This document shows positions 1 to 10,179 of a stretch of DNA of 64,000 nucleotides, in pieces (position 1 is the first letter of the stretch; every line of letters begins with the position of its first letter). The notes under the pieces are model-generated. The model did not search any database and was not told the DNA's origin. It saw only the letters and a list, made by a program, of their open reading frames with translations. A program made the position numbers and the translations under genes. Source of the DNA: Adiantum capillus-veneris. Its lineage: Eukaryota; Streptophyta; Polypodiopsida; Polypodiales; Pteridaceae. Where the stretch lies: the NCBI GenBank assembly GCA_014529385.2, contig CM043953.1, forward strand, positions 98,644,842-98,708,841, in the 5' to 3' direction.

Positions 1-99
1 GCTGGCCGCTTGAGTGACAGTACTTCCTGCTTGGGTGCTGAGCCATCTGCCCCTCGAAAGCTTGCGTGCGTGAAGAGCAATGTTTCCGACGTTTCTCAT
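1..99 (-). CDS. Host gene, first coding exon (partial): mitochondrial-presequence-like N-terminus
   Basis: Reading leftward from an ATG at 99-97, 33 codons stay open to the window edge. The peptide begins MRNVGNIALHARKLSRGRWL and continues with S, T, A, Q and G residues. It has five Arg, one Lys and one His and no Asp or Glu, and R-x-x-S-type patches. This is the composition of a cleavable mitochondrial targeting presequence. The mature protein lies outside the window, so the product cannot be named. An in-frame G/C-rich start and a promoter-like stretch upstream make this more gene-like than anything else in the first 16 kb. It could also be a chance open stretch, because only 33 codons are visible. 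The truncated chromovirus LTR F2 ends about 340 bp upstream of this ATG. Confidence 0.5.
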   Translation of the reverse strand, partial: MRNVGNIALHARKLSRGRWLSTQAGSTVTQAAS

Positions 100-436
100 C
101 AGATCCAACTCCTACATTTCATCGACATGAGCAAGAATCAAAACTGAAGGTACATACTGCAGACGATCTGAAACCGCTTAGCAACGAACCCTACCCCTCA
201 AGTTCTGCAGGGCGGCGAAAACCAGAACATTGAAAGGTCGAGCGCAGAGACGTACCTTGTCTTCAGGCACATGCGTCCCCCGCGAGAGAGCGCCTCCCCG
301 ACAAAGCACCTGTTTTGAACCCAGAAAGAAATGCACCAACACATAAAGCAAGACTTGGGTGGCAAAGTATAGCCTCGTCACAGGGATCTAGGGCCCAAAT
401 TTGGGGGCGCGAGGCGGTTTTAATCTCAATCGTTGG
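100..436 (-). promoter_or_regulatory. Probable 5' UTR and promoter-proximal region of the left-edge host gene
   Basis: This is unique-looking, G/C-richer sequence between the presequence ATG and the truncated LTR F2. On the minus strand a donor-like AAG|GTACG (near 258-252) and an acceptor-like TGTAG|G (near 115-111) could bound a 5' UTR intron of about 145 nt just before the ATG. A 67-codon open frame at 178-381 overlaps it but shows no recognisable domain. I see no clear TATA box. The boundary with LTR F2 at about 437 is judged by where similarity to the LTR at 46572-48519 stops. Confidence 0.35.
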
Positions 437-1499
437 ATGTGAACATAGCGGGTGAATTTAATTGATGGTAGCAACATAAACATGGTACTTAGTTAACTTG
501 GCATGAACAATACTTTTGCAAGAGAGAGAGTTTAGAGAACATGACAATAGTTGAGGACCGGATTCATACGGAGCCGGTCCCCCCTCCAATAGGCATTTAT
601 ATTATAGTTTCTCCCATCAAGAGAGACTTGATACAATACAATCTTTGTGTTCCTTGTGACCTAGGTGATGCAAAAAAGATGAAAAGCTTCATGCATCACA
701 AACATAACATAAACTTTGTAGAAAGCATTAACTATCCCCAGCCTCAGTCCTAAGGCCTCAAACACCATCGAAGGTGGAGAGAGCTAGCGGGGAATGAGGG
801 TAGGGAAGAGGAAGAAGAAATATTCCATATGAGAAAGAAATAGTTCCTCACTTATCATCACTTTTTTTGCTAGCATACATAATAGCACAGTAATGAAGAT
901 GGAGAACATGGTAAGCCTAAGCATTGAAGCATGGCTCTTGGTTGGATTTGCATTCCATAGCCAAGAGTGTTGGTGTAGGCTCTCACTTCTCACAAGCTTT
1001 GAGAAGGAGGTGGAGTTCCTCACCTTTCACCGAGTGAGAATGGATCCACAAAATGAGTGTGTGTGTGTGGTGTATATCCCCCTAGCACCCCCCCTTCCTT
1101 ACTTGGGGCGAGTTGCAACTTTTCCACATGCTGCAAGCTCATTGGACCCTTCTCCCCTTAGCCAATCACATGCAGCATGCAGTCAAGTACATGGGTAGTC
1201 TTTTGACAAGTGTCCTCCTTACCCCTTAGAGAGAGAGAGAGCTTGAAAATATCTAGATATTTGTTGGATGGAACTAGAAGCTCATTGGACCCCTCTTTAC
1301 CCCAACCAATAGCATTCAAGCACACCATGTGGTTAAGCTTAGTGAGAGTCTGACATGTGTTCCATGTGCCCTTTTAGAAAAGGGGTGCCCTTTGGGTGAG
1401 TGGAAGGTTAGGTCAAAGATTCCCCTAACTTTGGGACTTCCATGCATAAGAAGCTTCTCAAGCAACTTCCTCATTAAGTTTGTAGGGTCTCTTTTTTAC

Positions 1500-1664
1500 T
1501 CAAGCACCTTACCCCCCATGTATAGGAAGCTTCTCAAGCAACTTCCTCATTAAGTTTGTAGGGTCTCTTTTTTACTCAAGCACCTTACCCCCATGCATAG
1601 GAAGCTTCTTAAGCACCTTCCTCATTAAGTATGACAAGTACCTCAAGTACCTTAGTCATCAAGC
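1500..1664 (-). repeat. Short direct duplications inside LTR F2
   Basis: The block around 1443-1510 (CATGCATAAGAAGCTTCTCA... to TTTTTTACTCAAGCACC) recurs at about 1516-1585 and partly at 1592-1630. This gives two to three tandem copies of about 75 nt. They form part of the fast-changing minisatellite zone of this LTR family, which differs between F1, F2 and F3. Confidence 0.6.
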
Positions 1665-1890
1665 TGTTGGAATTAGGGTTGCAGAGAAACACACACAGCT
1701 TGGAGAAGAGGAAGGAAGCTCAAGGCACACAATAGAGAGTGTGTTACTTAGTGTGCAATGGAAAGATAGATAGCCCTAGAGTGATAGGAGTATATACAAT
1801 GCACGGGAGAAAAACCTCTTAAAGAGGGAAAAAATGCCCCGACGGTCCTAGTGTGTTCACACACATCACTACCACATGTATATGGTAACA
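1665..1890 (-). repeat. 3' LTR of copia element A
   Basis: 226 bp, starting TGTTGGAATTAGGG (plus-strand view) and ending ATGGTAACA. It matches 5821-6048 almost base for base. It is preceded by CAAGC and followed by the C-run that is the complement of the polypurine tract. Confidence 0.92.
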
Positions 1891-1903
1891 AATCCCCCCT
1901 GGA
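1891..1903 (-). other. Polypurine tract of copia element A
   Basis: On the minus strand the sequence CCAGGGGGGATT lies immediately before the 3' LTR. This is the usual position and composition of the plus-strand primer of LTR retrotransposons. Confidence 0.75.
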
Positions 1904-1965
1904 GTGATGCAGTGAACGAGAGCTGGCACATGAGTAAAGGGAAGTGCCATGTCCTGAGGACATGA

Positions 1966-4900
1966 TCAGTCCACAAAGGGGAGTAAGCCCAAAGCTTTGC
2001 GGAAAGCTTCAAGCTTCTCACGAGACAATGCCTTTGTGAAAAGATCTGCAAGGTTGTCCTGTGTTGGCACATAAGCCAAGCTGATCTCTCCTGATGAGAG
2101 CCTTTCCCTGACACAGTGGTAATGCACCTCAATGTGCTTTGTGCGAGCATGAAAAACTGGGTTCCTCGCAACTGCCAATGCGCTCTGACTGTCAGTGTAG
2201 ATAGTGTTGGTAGTGTCCTGTCCAACACCCAAATCAGTCATAAGGCGTCTGAGCCATACACACTCAACCGTAGCTGTGAAGACTGCCCTGTACTCAGCCT
2301 CACAACTCGAAGTGGCCACAGTAGGTTGCTTCTTGCTCAACCATGATATACATGAACTGCCAAGCATGAAACAAAAACCACTTGTGGACACTCGTGTGTC
2401 AAAACAGCCAGCCCAATTTGAGTCCGAAAAAGCATGTAAGTCTGGCGGCAATAATCCCCCCTTGGGATAAAACAAGCCAAGATGTAAAGTGTCACTAAGG
2501 TAGCGGAAAATCCTCTTGACAGCCTGCCAATGCTTAGACCCTAGGCTGTGCATAAATCGGCTGACCTGTGAGACTGCAAACTGAATATCTTGTGTTGCAT
2601 ACATGAATGAGGCAGCCAACAGCAGTTTGGTAAAGAGTGACATCAGTAGGATCGCCAGCATCATGTAGATTCAATTTCAAACCTGTTTCCATGGGAGTGG
2701 CAATAGGTTTGCAATCCTCAAGTCCAAACTTACATAGCAATGTCTCTATGTAACTTTTCTGACACAAGGCAATACCACCATCACACTGCTTAAACTGTAT
2801 ACCCAAGTAATGATGCAACATTCCCAAATCTTTCATCTTGAAAGTAGCATTCAAATCAGCCTTAAATTCAGCAATATGTCTCTCATTTGGTCCAGTGATC
2901 AGCAAATCATCGACATAAAGAACCACAATGAGAAGTACATCATCCTCACGCTTTACATACAATGTGCTTTTTGTTGGACTGTTACAAAAGCCTCGTTTAA
3001 CCAAATGAGTGTCAGCTTTCTCATACCAAGCACGAGGAGATTGCTTCAACCCATACAAAGCCTTCTTACATCTGCACACTTTGTCCTCTTGTCCTTTTAT
3101 GACAAAACCGCGAGGCTGCGTTACATAAACTTCCTCAAATATATCACCATTCAAGAAAGCAGTAACAATGTCTGATGGATGTACATCCCAACCAAAATTA
3201 GCTACCAATGCACATAGAAAACGCATAGTAGTCATACGACAAGTGGGAGCAAAAGTCTCTTCATAATTTATGCATTTTTGTTGTGCATAACCCTTTGCAA
3301 CAACTCGAGCCTTATGGCGATCGATCTCACCATCCGGCTTGCATTTCAACTTGTAAACCCACTTCGTACCAATGGCCTTTTTGCTAGGAGGCAAATCACA
3401 TAAAGTCCATGTGTCATTTTCTATAAGTGCATCATATTCTGATTGCATGGCAGCCATCCAATTTTCTGAATTTTGTGCCTCATCAAAAGACAGAGGCTCC
3501 TCAACATCATGCAAGCTAGACACAACCAAAGCATAACAATCAGATGCATAAGATGCATGACGAGAGCATGAACGAGTACAATTAGACAAAGGTGCATCCA
3601 ATTTACTATCACGCAAAGTGTGCACCAGCCATTTTGGCATACCTCTAGCCTGCTCATTTTCAACCCTTTCCTCATCAAGTACATCATGTACATCTGCATC
3701 AGTTATAGGCTGATCTAAAACATTTTTAGAAACCCCCATAGGCTGTACATTTGCCTCATTGGAACTTAAATTCGTATTTCCACCACTGAAAAGAGGCAAC
3801 AAAGTGTCATAAATGTCCTGTGAGCTTACATTATTGTCTCTAGTACATGACAGCAAGGGTTGAATAGAATCTTCCACAAACACTACATCCCGTGAAACCA
3901 GAATATGTTTTGTTTGTGGATGATACAACCTGTAACCTTTGCTTTCAGCACTATAACAAAAAAAAATACATTTGACAGCCTTATCATCCAATTTTTTGCG
4001 CTGCACTTGTGGCACCAAAGCATATGCCAAACAGCCAAAAACGCGCATGTGCTCAATAGAAGGCTTTCTATCATGCCATGCTTCATATGGAGTAATAGAC
4101 TGCAAAGCTTTCGTAGGACACCTGTTAAGTACATAAGTGGCACACATGATGGCCTCAAGCCAAAAAGAATGCAGCAAAGCTTGACTTTTGACCATACATC
4201 GTGCCATTTCCATCAGTGACCTGTTTTTCCTCTCAGCAACACCATTTTGCTGAGGTGTATAAGGCACTGTACATTGGTGTTTTATCCCACAACTAGCCAG
4301 AAATGCATTAAATTCATGAGACATATACTCCCCTCCTCGATCGGAACAGAGGGTGCCCATAGTACATTTCGAGACATTTTCAGCCATAGCCAGAAATTGT
4401 TTGAAGCACATAAAAACTTCGGACTTTGCTTTAAGCGGAAATACCCATGCATGCCTGGAGTAATTATCAATGAAAGTCACGAAGTAGAGGTAATTGCCCA
4501 AGGAAGGAGTTTGCATGGGCCCACAAACATCACTATGCACAAGCTGCAACCTGCATGTGGCCCGAACTGAACCATCCTTTGGAAATTTAGAACGCTGCAT
4601 CTTACCCAAAATACAGCCTTCACAAACATGTTTGACAGGTGCTTCAAGAGGCGGCAAAGAAGCAACCATATCAGATTTCTGCAAACGCAGCAAACTGGCA
4701 AAATTCAGATGACCAAAACGTGCACGCCAAAGCTTTGCATCTGAAATAGCCCTTGAATCTGCAACAACATTTGCAAAATTTTGTCCACACTTGTCATACA
4801 AAGTAAGCTTATACAGCCCACGACACAAAAGGCTAGATGCAACAATTTCATCACCAAAACTGAGATCATGAATTGTACATCTGTCATCCACAAATTTGAG

Positions 4901-5152
4901 TACAAGCCCAAGTCTAGCAAGTGCGGATACAGACAAGAGATTCTTCTTGATCCCAGGTACATAAAGTGCATCAACAAGTGTGAAAGAACTGCCATTTGCA
5001 GCAATAAGCACAATCTTTCCAACTCCCTGAACTGGATAAGAGACATTGTTGGCACAAGTGACTGAATTCCCATGAGGGATAGACTCAAGAGAGGTAAACA
5101 ATTCACGATGTGAGGTAATGTGCTTTGTAGCACCACTATCGAAATACCACAC
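1966..5152 (-). pseudogene. pol: pol of copia element A (PR-INT-RT-RNase H), one frameshift
   Basis: From 5152 leftward: retropepsin (WYFDSGATKHITS); integrase zinc region (GHLNF ... CEGCILGK) and DDE core (HSDVCGP, CSDRGGEY, GVAERKNRS); then RT with KARVVAKGYAQ, DIVTAFLNGDI, ALYGLKQSPRAWY and the catalytic YVDDLL (near 2910-2925). RNase H continues in another frame from about 2620 to 1966 (DSNWAGC, SSCEAEYRA, TKHIEVHYH, NLADLFTKAL). A single-base-type frameshift near 2600-2630 separates them, inside the stretch that should read ...GCL(M)Y(A)T.... The first His of the integrase zinc knuckle is replaced: the sequence reads W-R-A-R-F-G-H where W-H-x-R-x-G-H is usual. All other catalytic residues are present. 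Upstream it is in frame with gag, separated by one TAA at 5156-5158. Confidence 0.9.
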
Positions 5153-5155
5153 ATG

Positions 5156-5820
5156 TTAATCTGCAGCAACAACTGACAAGCATGCATCATGGACAACAGG
5201 ATTGTAAGTGTACTCTGCACTAAAAGCCCATTCTGCATTAACATCAGCATTACAGTCTCCTTTCACAGAAGACTCAACAATGGCTGCATTTGTAGCAGAA
5301 CCAGCATTTGCAGTGGAACCACCCTCTTTCTTCTTACCCTCTTTGGCCTTCAACTTAGGACACGACTTGATCAAGTGATCATTGGCTTTACAATGATGGC
5401 AACGCATCTTCTGTTTGCCCTTATCACCAGAATTTCCAGACGAATTGCTGCCAGCAGAAGCATGAGGAACATAATTTTTGCCACTCGCAATAGAACCATA
5501 AGAAGTGGCTGCATTATTGTTACCACTCTTTCTTTGAGAAGCAATAAAAGCCTGTTCAACTGCACGCTGCCTAGTCCTGTTTTTTCTAGAAAGTGACTCT
5601 TGCAACAGCAATGTGCATAATGCATCAAACTTGACAACTTCAGGATTTCCTTGGGTCATAAGTCTCCAAGTACTAGCAAAAGTCTGGTAAGAATCTAGTA
5701 AGGCATCAAGCACAGTCTGCACAAGGGAACTGTCCAAAATGACTTCACCTGTAGAAATGAGTTGCTCATTGATATCCTTGACACTAGCAAGGAAAGTGTC
5801 CTTGACACTCTGATACCAAT
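5156..5820 (-). pseudogene. gag: gag of copia element A, N-terminally truncated
   Basis: Reading leftward from the primer site, the frame encodes the second half of a copia UBN2-type gag (a helical stretch ending in LLQESLSRKNR). A basic/Ser-Asn-rich linker and one zinc knuckle, C-x2-C-x4-H-x4-C (CHHCKANDHLIKSC, near 5402-5359), follow. The first ~100 or more residues typical of the family are absent: the gag frame starts at the PBS itself, with no leader. The frame ends in TAA at 5156-5158, three codons before the retropepsin, and pol continues in the same frame. This could be a simple nonsense mutation or a read-through stop, which sequence alone cannot decide. Confidence 0.82.
5807..5819 (-). 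other. Primer binding site of copia element A
   Basis: The minus strand reads TTGGTATCAGAGT immediately after the 5' LTR. It is complementary in type to the 3' end of initiator tRNA-Met, the usual copia primer. Confidence 0.85.
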
Positions 5821-6048
5821 TGTTGGAATTAGGGTTGCAGAGAAACACACACAGCTTGGAGAAGACGAAGGAAGCTCAAGGCCACACAATAGAGAGTGTG
5901 TTAGTTAGTGTGCAATGGAAAGATAGATAGCCCTAGAGTGATGGGAGTATATACAATGCACGGGGGGAAAAACCTCCTAAAGAGGGAAAAAATGCCCCAG
6001 CGGTCCTAGTGTGTTCACACACATCACTACCACATGTATATGGTAACA
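5821..6048 (-). repeat. 5' LTR of copia element A
   Basis: 228 bp copy of 1665-1890 with a handful of differences. It is followed by the target duplication CAAGC at 6049-6053. Confidence 0.92.
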
Positions 6049-6062
6049 CAAGCATGACAAGC

Positions 6063-6240
6063 ACCTTAGGTGGAGTTCCCACCTCAAGCTCAACCCTAGC
6101 TTGCCTAAGGTCAAAGGCAAGTTCAGGTCGGGTTCCCACCTCAAGCTCAACCCTAGCTTGCCTAAGGTCAAAGGTAAGTTTAGGTCGGATTCCTACCTCA
6201 AGCTCAGCCCTATCTTGCCTAAGGTCAAAGGACTTTTAAT
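6063..6240 (-). repeat. Tandem ~57-bp repeats in LTR F2 (three units)
   Basis: Three consecutive units, each about 57 bp, contain CACCTCAAGCTCAACCCTAG followed by CTTGCCTAAGGTCAAAGG. The third unit is the most diverged. LTR copies F1 and F3 show a single unit at this place, so the array expanded in or before F2. Confidence 0.85.
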
Positions 6241-7098
6241 ACTAACCATTGGAGGTCTTTAATGAAGCTAACCCTAACCTTAAGGTCTTTTAAGCTCCAT
6301 TAGTTAACCTTGCTCTTTGACAGACCATCTCTCATTTGGGTCCCTTTACCATTGGCCCCGTGATAGAATAGATTCGTAAGCATATGTCTATATTCTAACC
6401 CTTGTTCCCATTTATTATCCCACATTAAATGATGAGTTTAATATGAGAAAATCATTTGGGTTGGTTAGATATTAGATTTAATGCCAAAAGGGCAGGGATG
6501 TGGGTCACTCGTGGAGGCTGCTCATTCGCCAATAGAGAGTAACAAGGACTCACCAATCAACAGTGGCCTCTACGGCCCAGGAAAAATTGTGCACGCAGAT
6601 ATACAGCGAGGAAAGCAGAGTGGCGTCGATCTCATAAACTTTTTGAACGAAGATGGTCACACTAGGCATTAGCAAGGGTAATTGATTACACAAACTAACT
6701 AGTGTGTCGAATGTCGCACAAACTAATTATCTACGCCAATTTGTGAAAAGTAAGAAAGACATGAACTACCTAATTGCCCAAAGAGTTATAGAGAATCAAA
6801 ATGGTGCAATGAGGATGGACAATTGAGGGTGATACCCAGTTGGAGTCCACCTGCACGAGAAAAACAAATATTCAAAGTATTAAATTATAATTGGTGATAT
6901 CTTTAGCTAGGCCAATATACAACCCTTCAATCAGAAATATATATCTTTCTCCTTGTTGTTTGCAAGAGGCCTACGATAGCATTCAAATACAATGATTGTG
7001 TACATGCTTTTTACCAAGTCCATTTTTCTTACACATAGCACACCAGAGTGGTGGTAGGTGCATTGAATGTATGAATCTTTTCTACTAGACGAAGCATT

Positions 7099-7101
<3 letters not shown>

Positions 7102-7149
<48 letters not shown>
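7102..7149. repeat. (GT)n microsatellite
   Basis: About 24 uninterrupted GT dinucleotides, directly visible. Confidence 0.97.
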
Positions 7150-7150
<1 letters not shown>

Positions 7151-7605
7151 CAAACGTCAACCAATATGGAAAATCCTTGATTCAAAAATTGTTAATCTTT
7201 GTTGGATCTATGAGGAAGGACTTGCGAGGTAATGAGAAGAAGAACCTATTGAAGAAAATTGATTAAATGATGATCAAGTTCGACATTGGAGTGTCTTGAG
7301 CGAGCTTTGGAAGACTTGATATTGGCTTAGGAAGTGAAAAGAAGAGAGGAAAGCTTCCGATTGGGTTGGAAAAGAAGCTCGCAAGAATTTGTAAGGCATC
7401 AAAGCTCTACCGGGAGTTCTTGGAGCTTCAAAAATTGAATTTCAATCGCTTAAAGAAGTTTGAAGATTTTCTGCCAAGCTTTATCTAATGAGCCAAACCC
7501 AATTTGGAGAGCTTCAAAATGAGTCTAGAACCTCTTATGCTTAGGAGGGGCGTCAGAACAACCAACTGAGCAATATTGAAATTGTTTCACCAAAAAATTC
7601 TCATC

Positions 7606-7836
7606 GAAAGCAGTTTGACAATACACCGTGGGATTGGCCCCTTTGCACACATGCAAGCTTTGTTATTGACCTCCATGAAGCTGCACAAAACCACTGCCAA
7701 TCTAGTCACCTAAGCTCTACAAAAGCAGTTCGACAAAAGACCGTGGGATCGGCCCCTTTGCACACATGCAATCTTTGCTATCAAACTCCATCAAACTACA
7801 GAAAACCACTACCAAGCTAGTTACTCAAGCTCTACA
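7606..7836. repeat. Tandem duplication, ~115 bp unit
   Basis: Two adjacent copies share CCGTGGGATYGGCCCCTTTG then CACACATGCAA, later CAAAACCACTRCCAA and AAGCTCTACA. The copies start near 7606 and 7722. They have diverged moderately, so the duplication is not recent. Confidence 0.8.
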
Positions 7837-7997
7837 GAATCTTTTGTCTTCTTGCTCATGGTCCGAAACTGGTTCTACAAGTCGCCATACTCCCATCTCT
7901 CTCGCATGCCATCTCCTGCAGTGTCTACTCATTGCCTCCCCTTGTTTTCACAATCCTTTGAAAAGGAGTGGCCATAATTCCAAGGGCCATTGTTAAC

Positions 7998-8190
7998 TTC
8001 ATGTTAACTTAGGATGACATTTTTATTATTGTCTTGTATTGAGTCAGTGGTTGGGCTTGTCGGTCTCGTAGGTGTATGGTCAAGGATTGGTTGATCATTG
8101 ATGAGAGGCACCCCATGGACTTATCTAATTGGCTGAATGTGGACGCGCATGTGTAAACAAGGCAACCCACATAAGAGGCTTGTAACCTAG
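7998..8190 (+). mobile_element. Decayed LTR fragment related to the B/C/D element family
   Basis: The stretch begins ATGTTAACTTAGG and keeps the order of landmarks of the D LTR (50461 onward): GTATT, GAGTCAG, GGGCTTGTCGGTC, a GATC-x-GATGAGAGGC block, TTGGCT and GCGCGCAT/CAAGTG. Only the first ~190 bp of the LTR are recognisable before the F3 LTR begins at 8191. It is far more diverged than the LTRs of B, C and D, so it is an old fragment. Confidence 0.6.
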
Positions 8191-8690
8191 TGTCATAAAA
8201 TCTAATATCTAACCAACCCAAATGATTTTGTCATATTAAATTGATCATTTAATGTGGGAGAATAAAGGGGAACAAGGGTTAAGATAAAGAGATGTGCTTA
8301 TAGATCTATCTCAACACAAGGCCAATGGTATAGGGGCCCGAATGAGAGATGGTCTATTAAAGAGCAAGGCTAACCAATGGAGCATAAGACCTTAGGGTTA
8401 GCTTTATTGAAGACCTCCAATAATGAGTGTAAAAGTCCTTTGACCTTGGGTAAGCTAGGGATGTGCTTGAAGTGGGAACTTGGCCCAAGCTTAAGGTGCT
8501 TGTCGTGCTTGATGATTAAGGTGCTTGAGGTGCCTGATGATTGAGATGCTTGAGATGCTTGAGGTGCTTGTCATGCTTGAGATGCTAGGGCCGTACTTGA
8601 GGTGAGAGCCCATCCCAAGCTTGAAGGGCTTAAGGGCCAAGCTTGTGGTGAGAACTAGGCCCAAGGTTGAGTGGCTGGAGGTGTGCAAAA
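8191..8690 (+). mobile_element. LTR copy F3 of the chromovirus family, 3'-truncated
   Basis: It starts TGTCATAAAATCTAATATC and follows the 5' part of the LTR at 46572. It includes CAAATGATTTT, ATTTAATGTGGGA, GGGGAACAAGGGTTA and the CTTAGGGTTAGCTT block. From about 8480 it runs into a degenerate minisatellite of GAGGTGCTTGATGATTGAGA-like units. Similarity ends near 8690, where LINE coding sequence of the opposite strand begins. No primer site follows, so it is a truncated LTR. Confidence 0.72.
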
Positions 8691-9972
8691 GTCAAAGATT
8701 TTGATCCAATCTGCACTTCAATCATGAGGCATGCCATGCTGAAGTGCAAGGTTAAACATATCGCGTATCCAATATCATGTTTTCTTGTTTGTCCATTTAA
8801 TCATTTCAGCCTTGACACCTTGAAGGTCCCTTGCCTTGCAAGTAGCAAGTTTCTCAAGTGCGCGGCATACAACTTCAATGGTAAAGAAGGGAGGCATAAA
8901 CAAAAGGGAGCTACAACACTCCATATTATCAAAATTGGGTTGCTCATAGAGGTTCTTGCAATGCGTATACATATTCTCAAGAGTCAAGTCACCAAAGCTC
9001 TCAACACGCTTGCCTTTTAGATTTTGCCAAACCTTGCCACATGCATATGCTTTCTCTTGCGCTAAAAGAAGTTGTTTTTTGACTTCCCACCTTCCCCTCT
9101 TTTTGTGAACAAGTGCTTTGTATGTGTGTGAACATTCCAAGTAAACTTCCTCGTCTTTGCTTGCATCCAACCTTAGCAAGTGTTTTCGGGCTTGACTACA
9201 TTCCATGTCAAACCATTTCTTCTTGGTGCTACCCTTCTTAGACCTTTTGCAAGACATGTGTTTCACCAAAAAGCATTCCTTCGCACAAGAGTAAATCACT
9301 TCTTTGAAAACTTTCCACTTGCATTCTAATGTTGGGCTCTCTTTATGCTCTATCATGCTTTTGTCATCCATATCATCATATATAAGTGATCGTTTGAAGT
9401 CTAGACGTAGGTACAAATGATTCACATCATGATTGGAGGCTACATGCTTGAGTCTTTTACCACACTTGAGGTCAATATATAACATCCTATGATCCAATTC
9501 CGGATTCCATTCACCAAGTGTAAAGCTTTGTATGCATTCTAAACTGGTTTCCAAAAACAACATATAGTCAATCAAGCTATCACCATTGTGCTTTCTACAT
9601 GTAAAGTCATTAGTGCCTTGCCATAGAGATACACCATTTGGAATGAGCATTCTGGTACTATTGCACATATGTAGAAGTGACTTTTCATAGTGATCTAGTT
9701 CTTTTGCATCATTAGAACTCCGATTATACATGTATGAGTCATCCATTCTTCTTGAGACATGCGGCATGTCGACTTGTTGTGTATTATGTTGTAACGTATT
9801 TGTGCGAGCATTCATGTCTCCAAAGACAATGACCCCACCATGGTCCTTGTAATGAGCAATGTGTTCCTCTAGTTCAACAAAGGGCTGATCTCCATCCATA
9901 TCTAAGCGAGCATAAAAGTTGGAGTCATAGTGAGTAACGTAGTAACCAGCCACAAACATGACTTGACCATTT
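8690..9972 (-). pseudogene. LINE ORF2, second part: EEP endonuclease and start of RT
   Basis: This is the continuation of the nuclease domain after element G. GDMNART (Asp and Asn of the active site), SLIDYML and ELDHRML give the C-terminal endonuclease motifs, although the family SDH reads LDH. A Lys/Arg- and Cys-rich linker follows. Then RALEKLATCKARDLQGVKAE, a typical LINE sequence just before RT motif 1, leads into a stop near 8775. Below that, decayed RT sequence with a recognisable HxMPHD-type stretch can be read to about 8690. All RT catalytic motifs are absent. The continuous 394-codon frame 9959-8775 is long for a dead copy. Confidence 0.85.
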
Positions 9973-10164
9973 TGTTGGGGTATAGGCGTCTGTGCCTTGC
10001 CTGGCCGCCCAGAGTCTGGGCGCCCACTGACTTGTATACCTTATACATAGCATAAGTGTATAGGGGGCTGCTCACTCTTTGAGTCTCCCCACCCACATTG
10101 TGTGTGTCTCCTTCTCTCTCTCTCTCTCTCACTCTCCGTCTGAGGTGCTCCCCGATCCCCTTCA
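9973..10164 (+). repeat. 5' LTR of element G
   Basis: 192 bp. It contains ACTTGTATACCTTATACATA and a CT-dinucleotide run before CCGTCTGAGGTGCTC. It matches 13472-13657. Confidence 0.9.
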
Positions 10165-10166
10165 AT

Positions 10167-10178
10167 TGGTATCAAAGC
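10167..10178 (+). other. Primer binding site of element G
   Basis: TGGTATCAAAGC lies three bases after the 5' LTR. It resembles the initiator-Met-type site TGGTATCAGAGC with one change. Confidence 0.75.
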
Positions 10179-10179
10179 G

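Larger units (their letters stand above)
1665..6048 (-). mobile_element. Ty1/copia LTR retrotransposon A (4.38 kb)
   Basis: Two LTRs of about 227 bp (1665-1890 and 5821-6048), both TGTT...AACA, flank a gag-pol region in copia order (PR, INT, RT, RNase H) on the minus strand. An initiator-Met-type primer site adjoins the 5' LTR and a purine-rich tract adjoins the 3' LTR. The target duplication CAAGC is perfect on both sides. The LTRs are nearly identical by eye, so insertion is fairly recent. The element is about 400 nt shorter than expected at its 5' end, because gag starts directly at the primer site and lacks its N-terminal half. One in-frame stop and one frameshift break the reading frame. 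Confidence 0.93.
437..6486 (-). mobile_element. LTR copy F2 of the chromovirus family, truncated, split by copia element A
   Basis: 437-1664 plus 6054-6486 is the reverse complement of the chromovirus LTR seen complete at 46572-48519. The LTR start (minus strand, TGGCATTAAATC) is at 6486. Similarity runs through the polypyrimidine/GA stretches to about 437, where the last roughly 80 nt of the LTR are missing. No internal region, primer site or polypurine tract adjoins it, so it is a solo or truncated LTR. Copia element A sits inside it with a perfect CAAGC duplication (1660-1664 and 6049-6053), so F2 is older than A. Confidence 0.75.
6487..7997. other. Unclassified intergenic sequence
   Basis: This 1.5 kb lies between two chromovirus LTR copies that point away from each other. 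I find no open frame with a recognisable domain, no LTR termini and no primer site. It holds a GT microsatellite and one tandem duplication, listed separately. A stretch at 7200-7500 rich in GAAG/AAGA has the composition of degraded transcribed sequence, but I cannot identify it. Confidence 0.4.

Noticed and set aside
541-753. A 70-codon frame antisense to LTR F2, with a homologous frame antisense to LTR F1 (48377-48108)
   Set aside because: Comparing the two copies, most base differences change the amino acid and only two or three are silent. There is no sign of selection on the protein. It is shared only because the LTR DNA is shared.
6063-6240. CRISPR-like or satellite array
   Set aside because: Three adjacent repeats without spacers in a plant LTR; a minisatellite expansion explains it.
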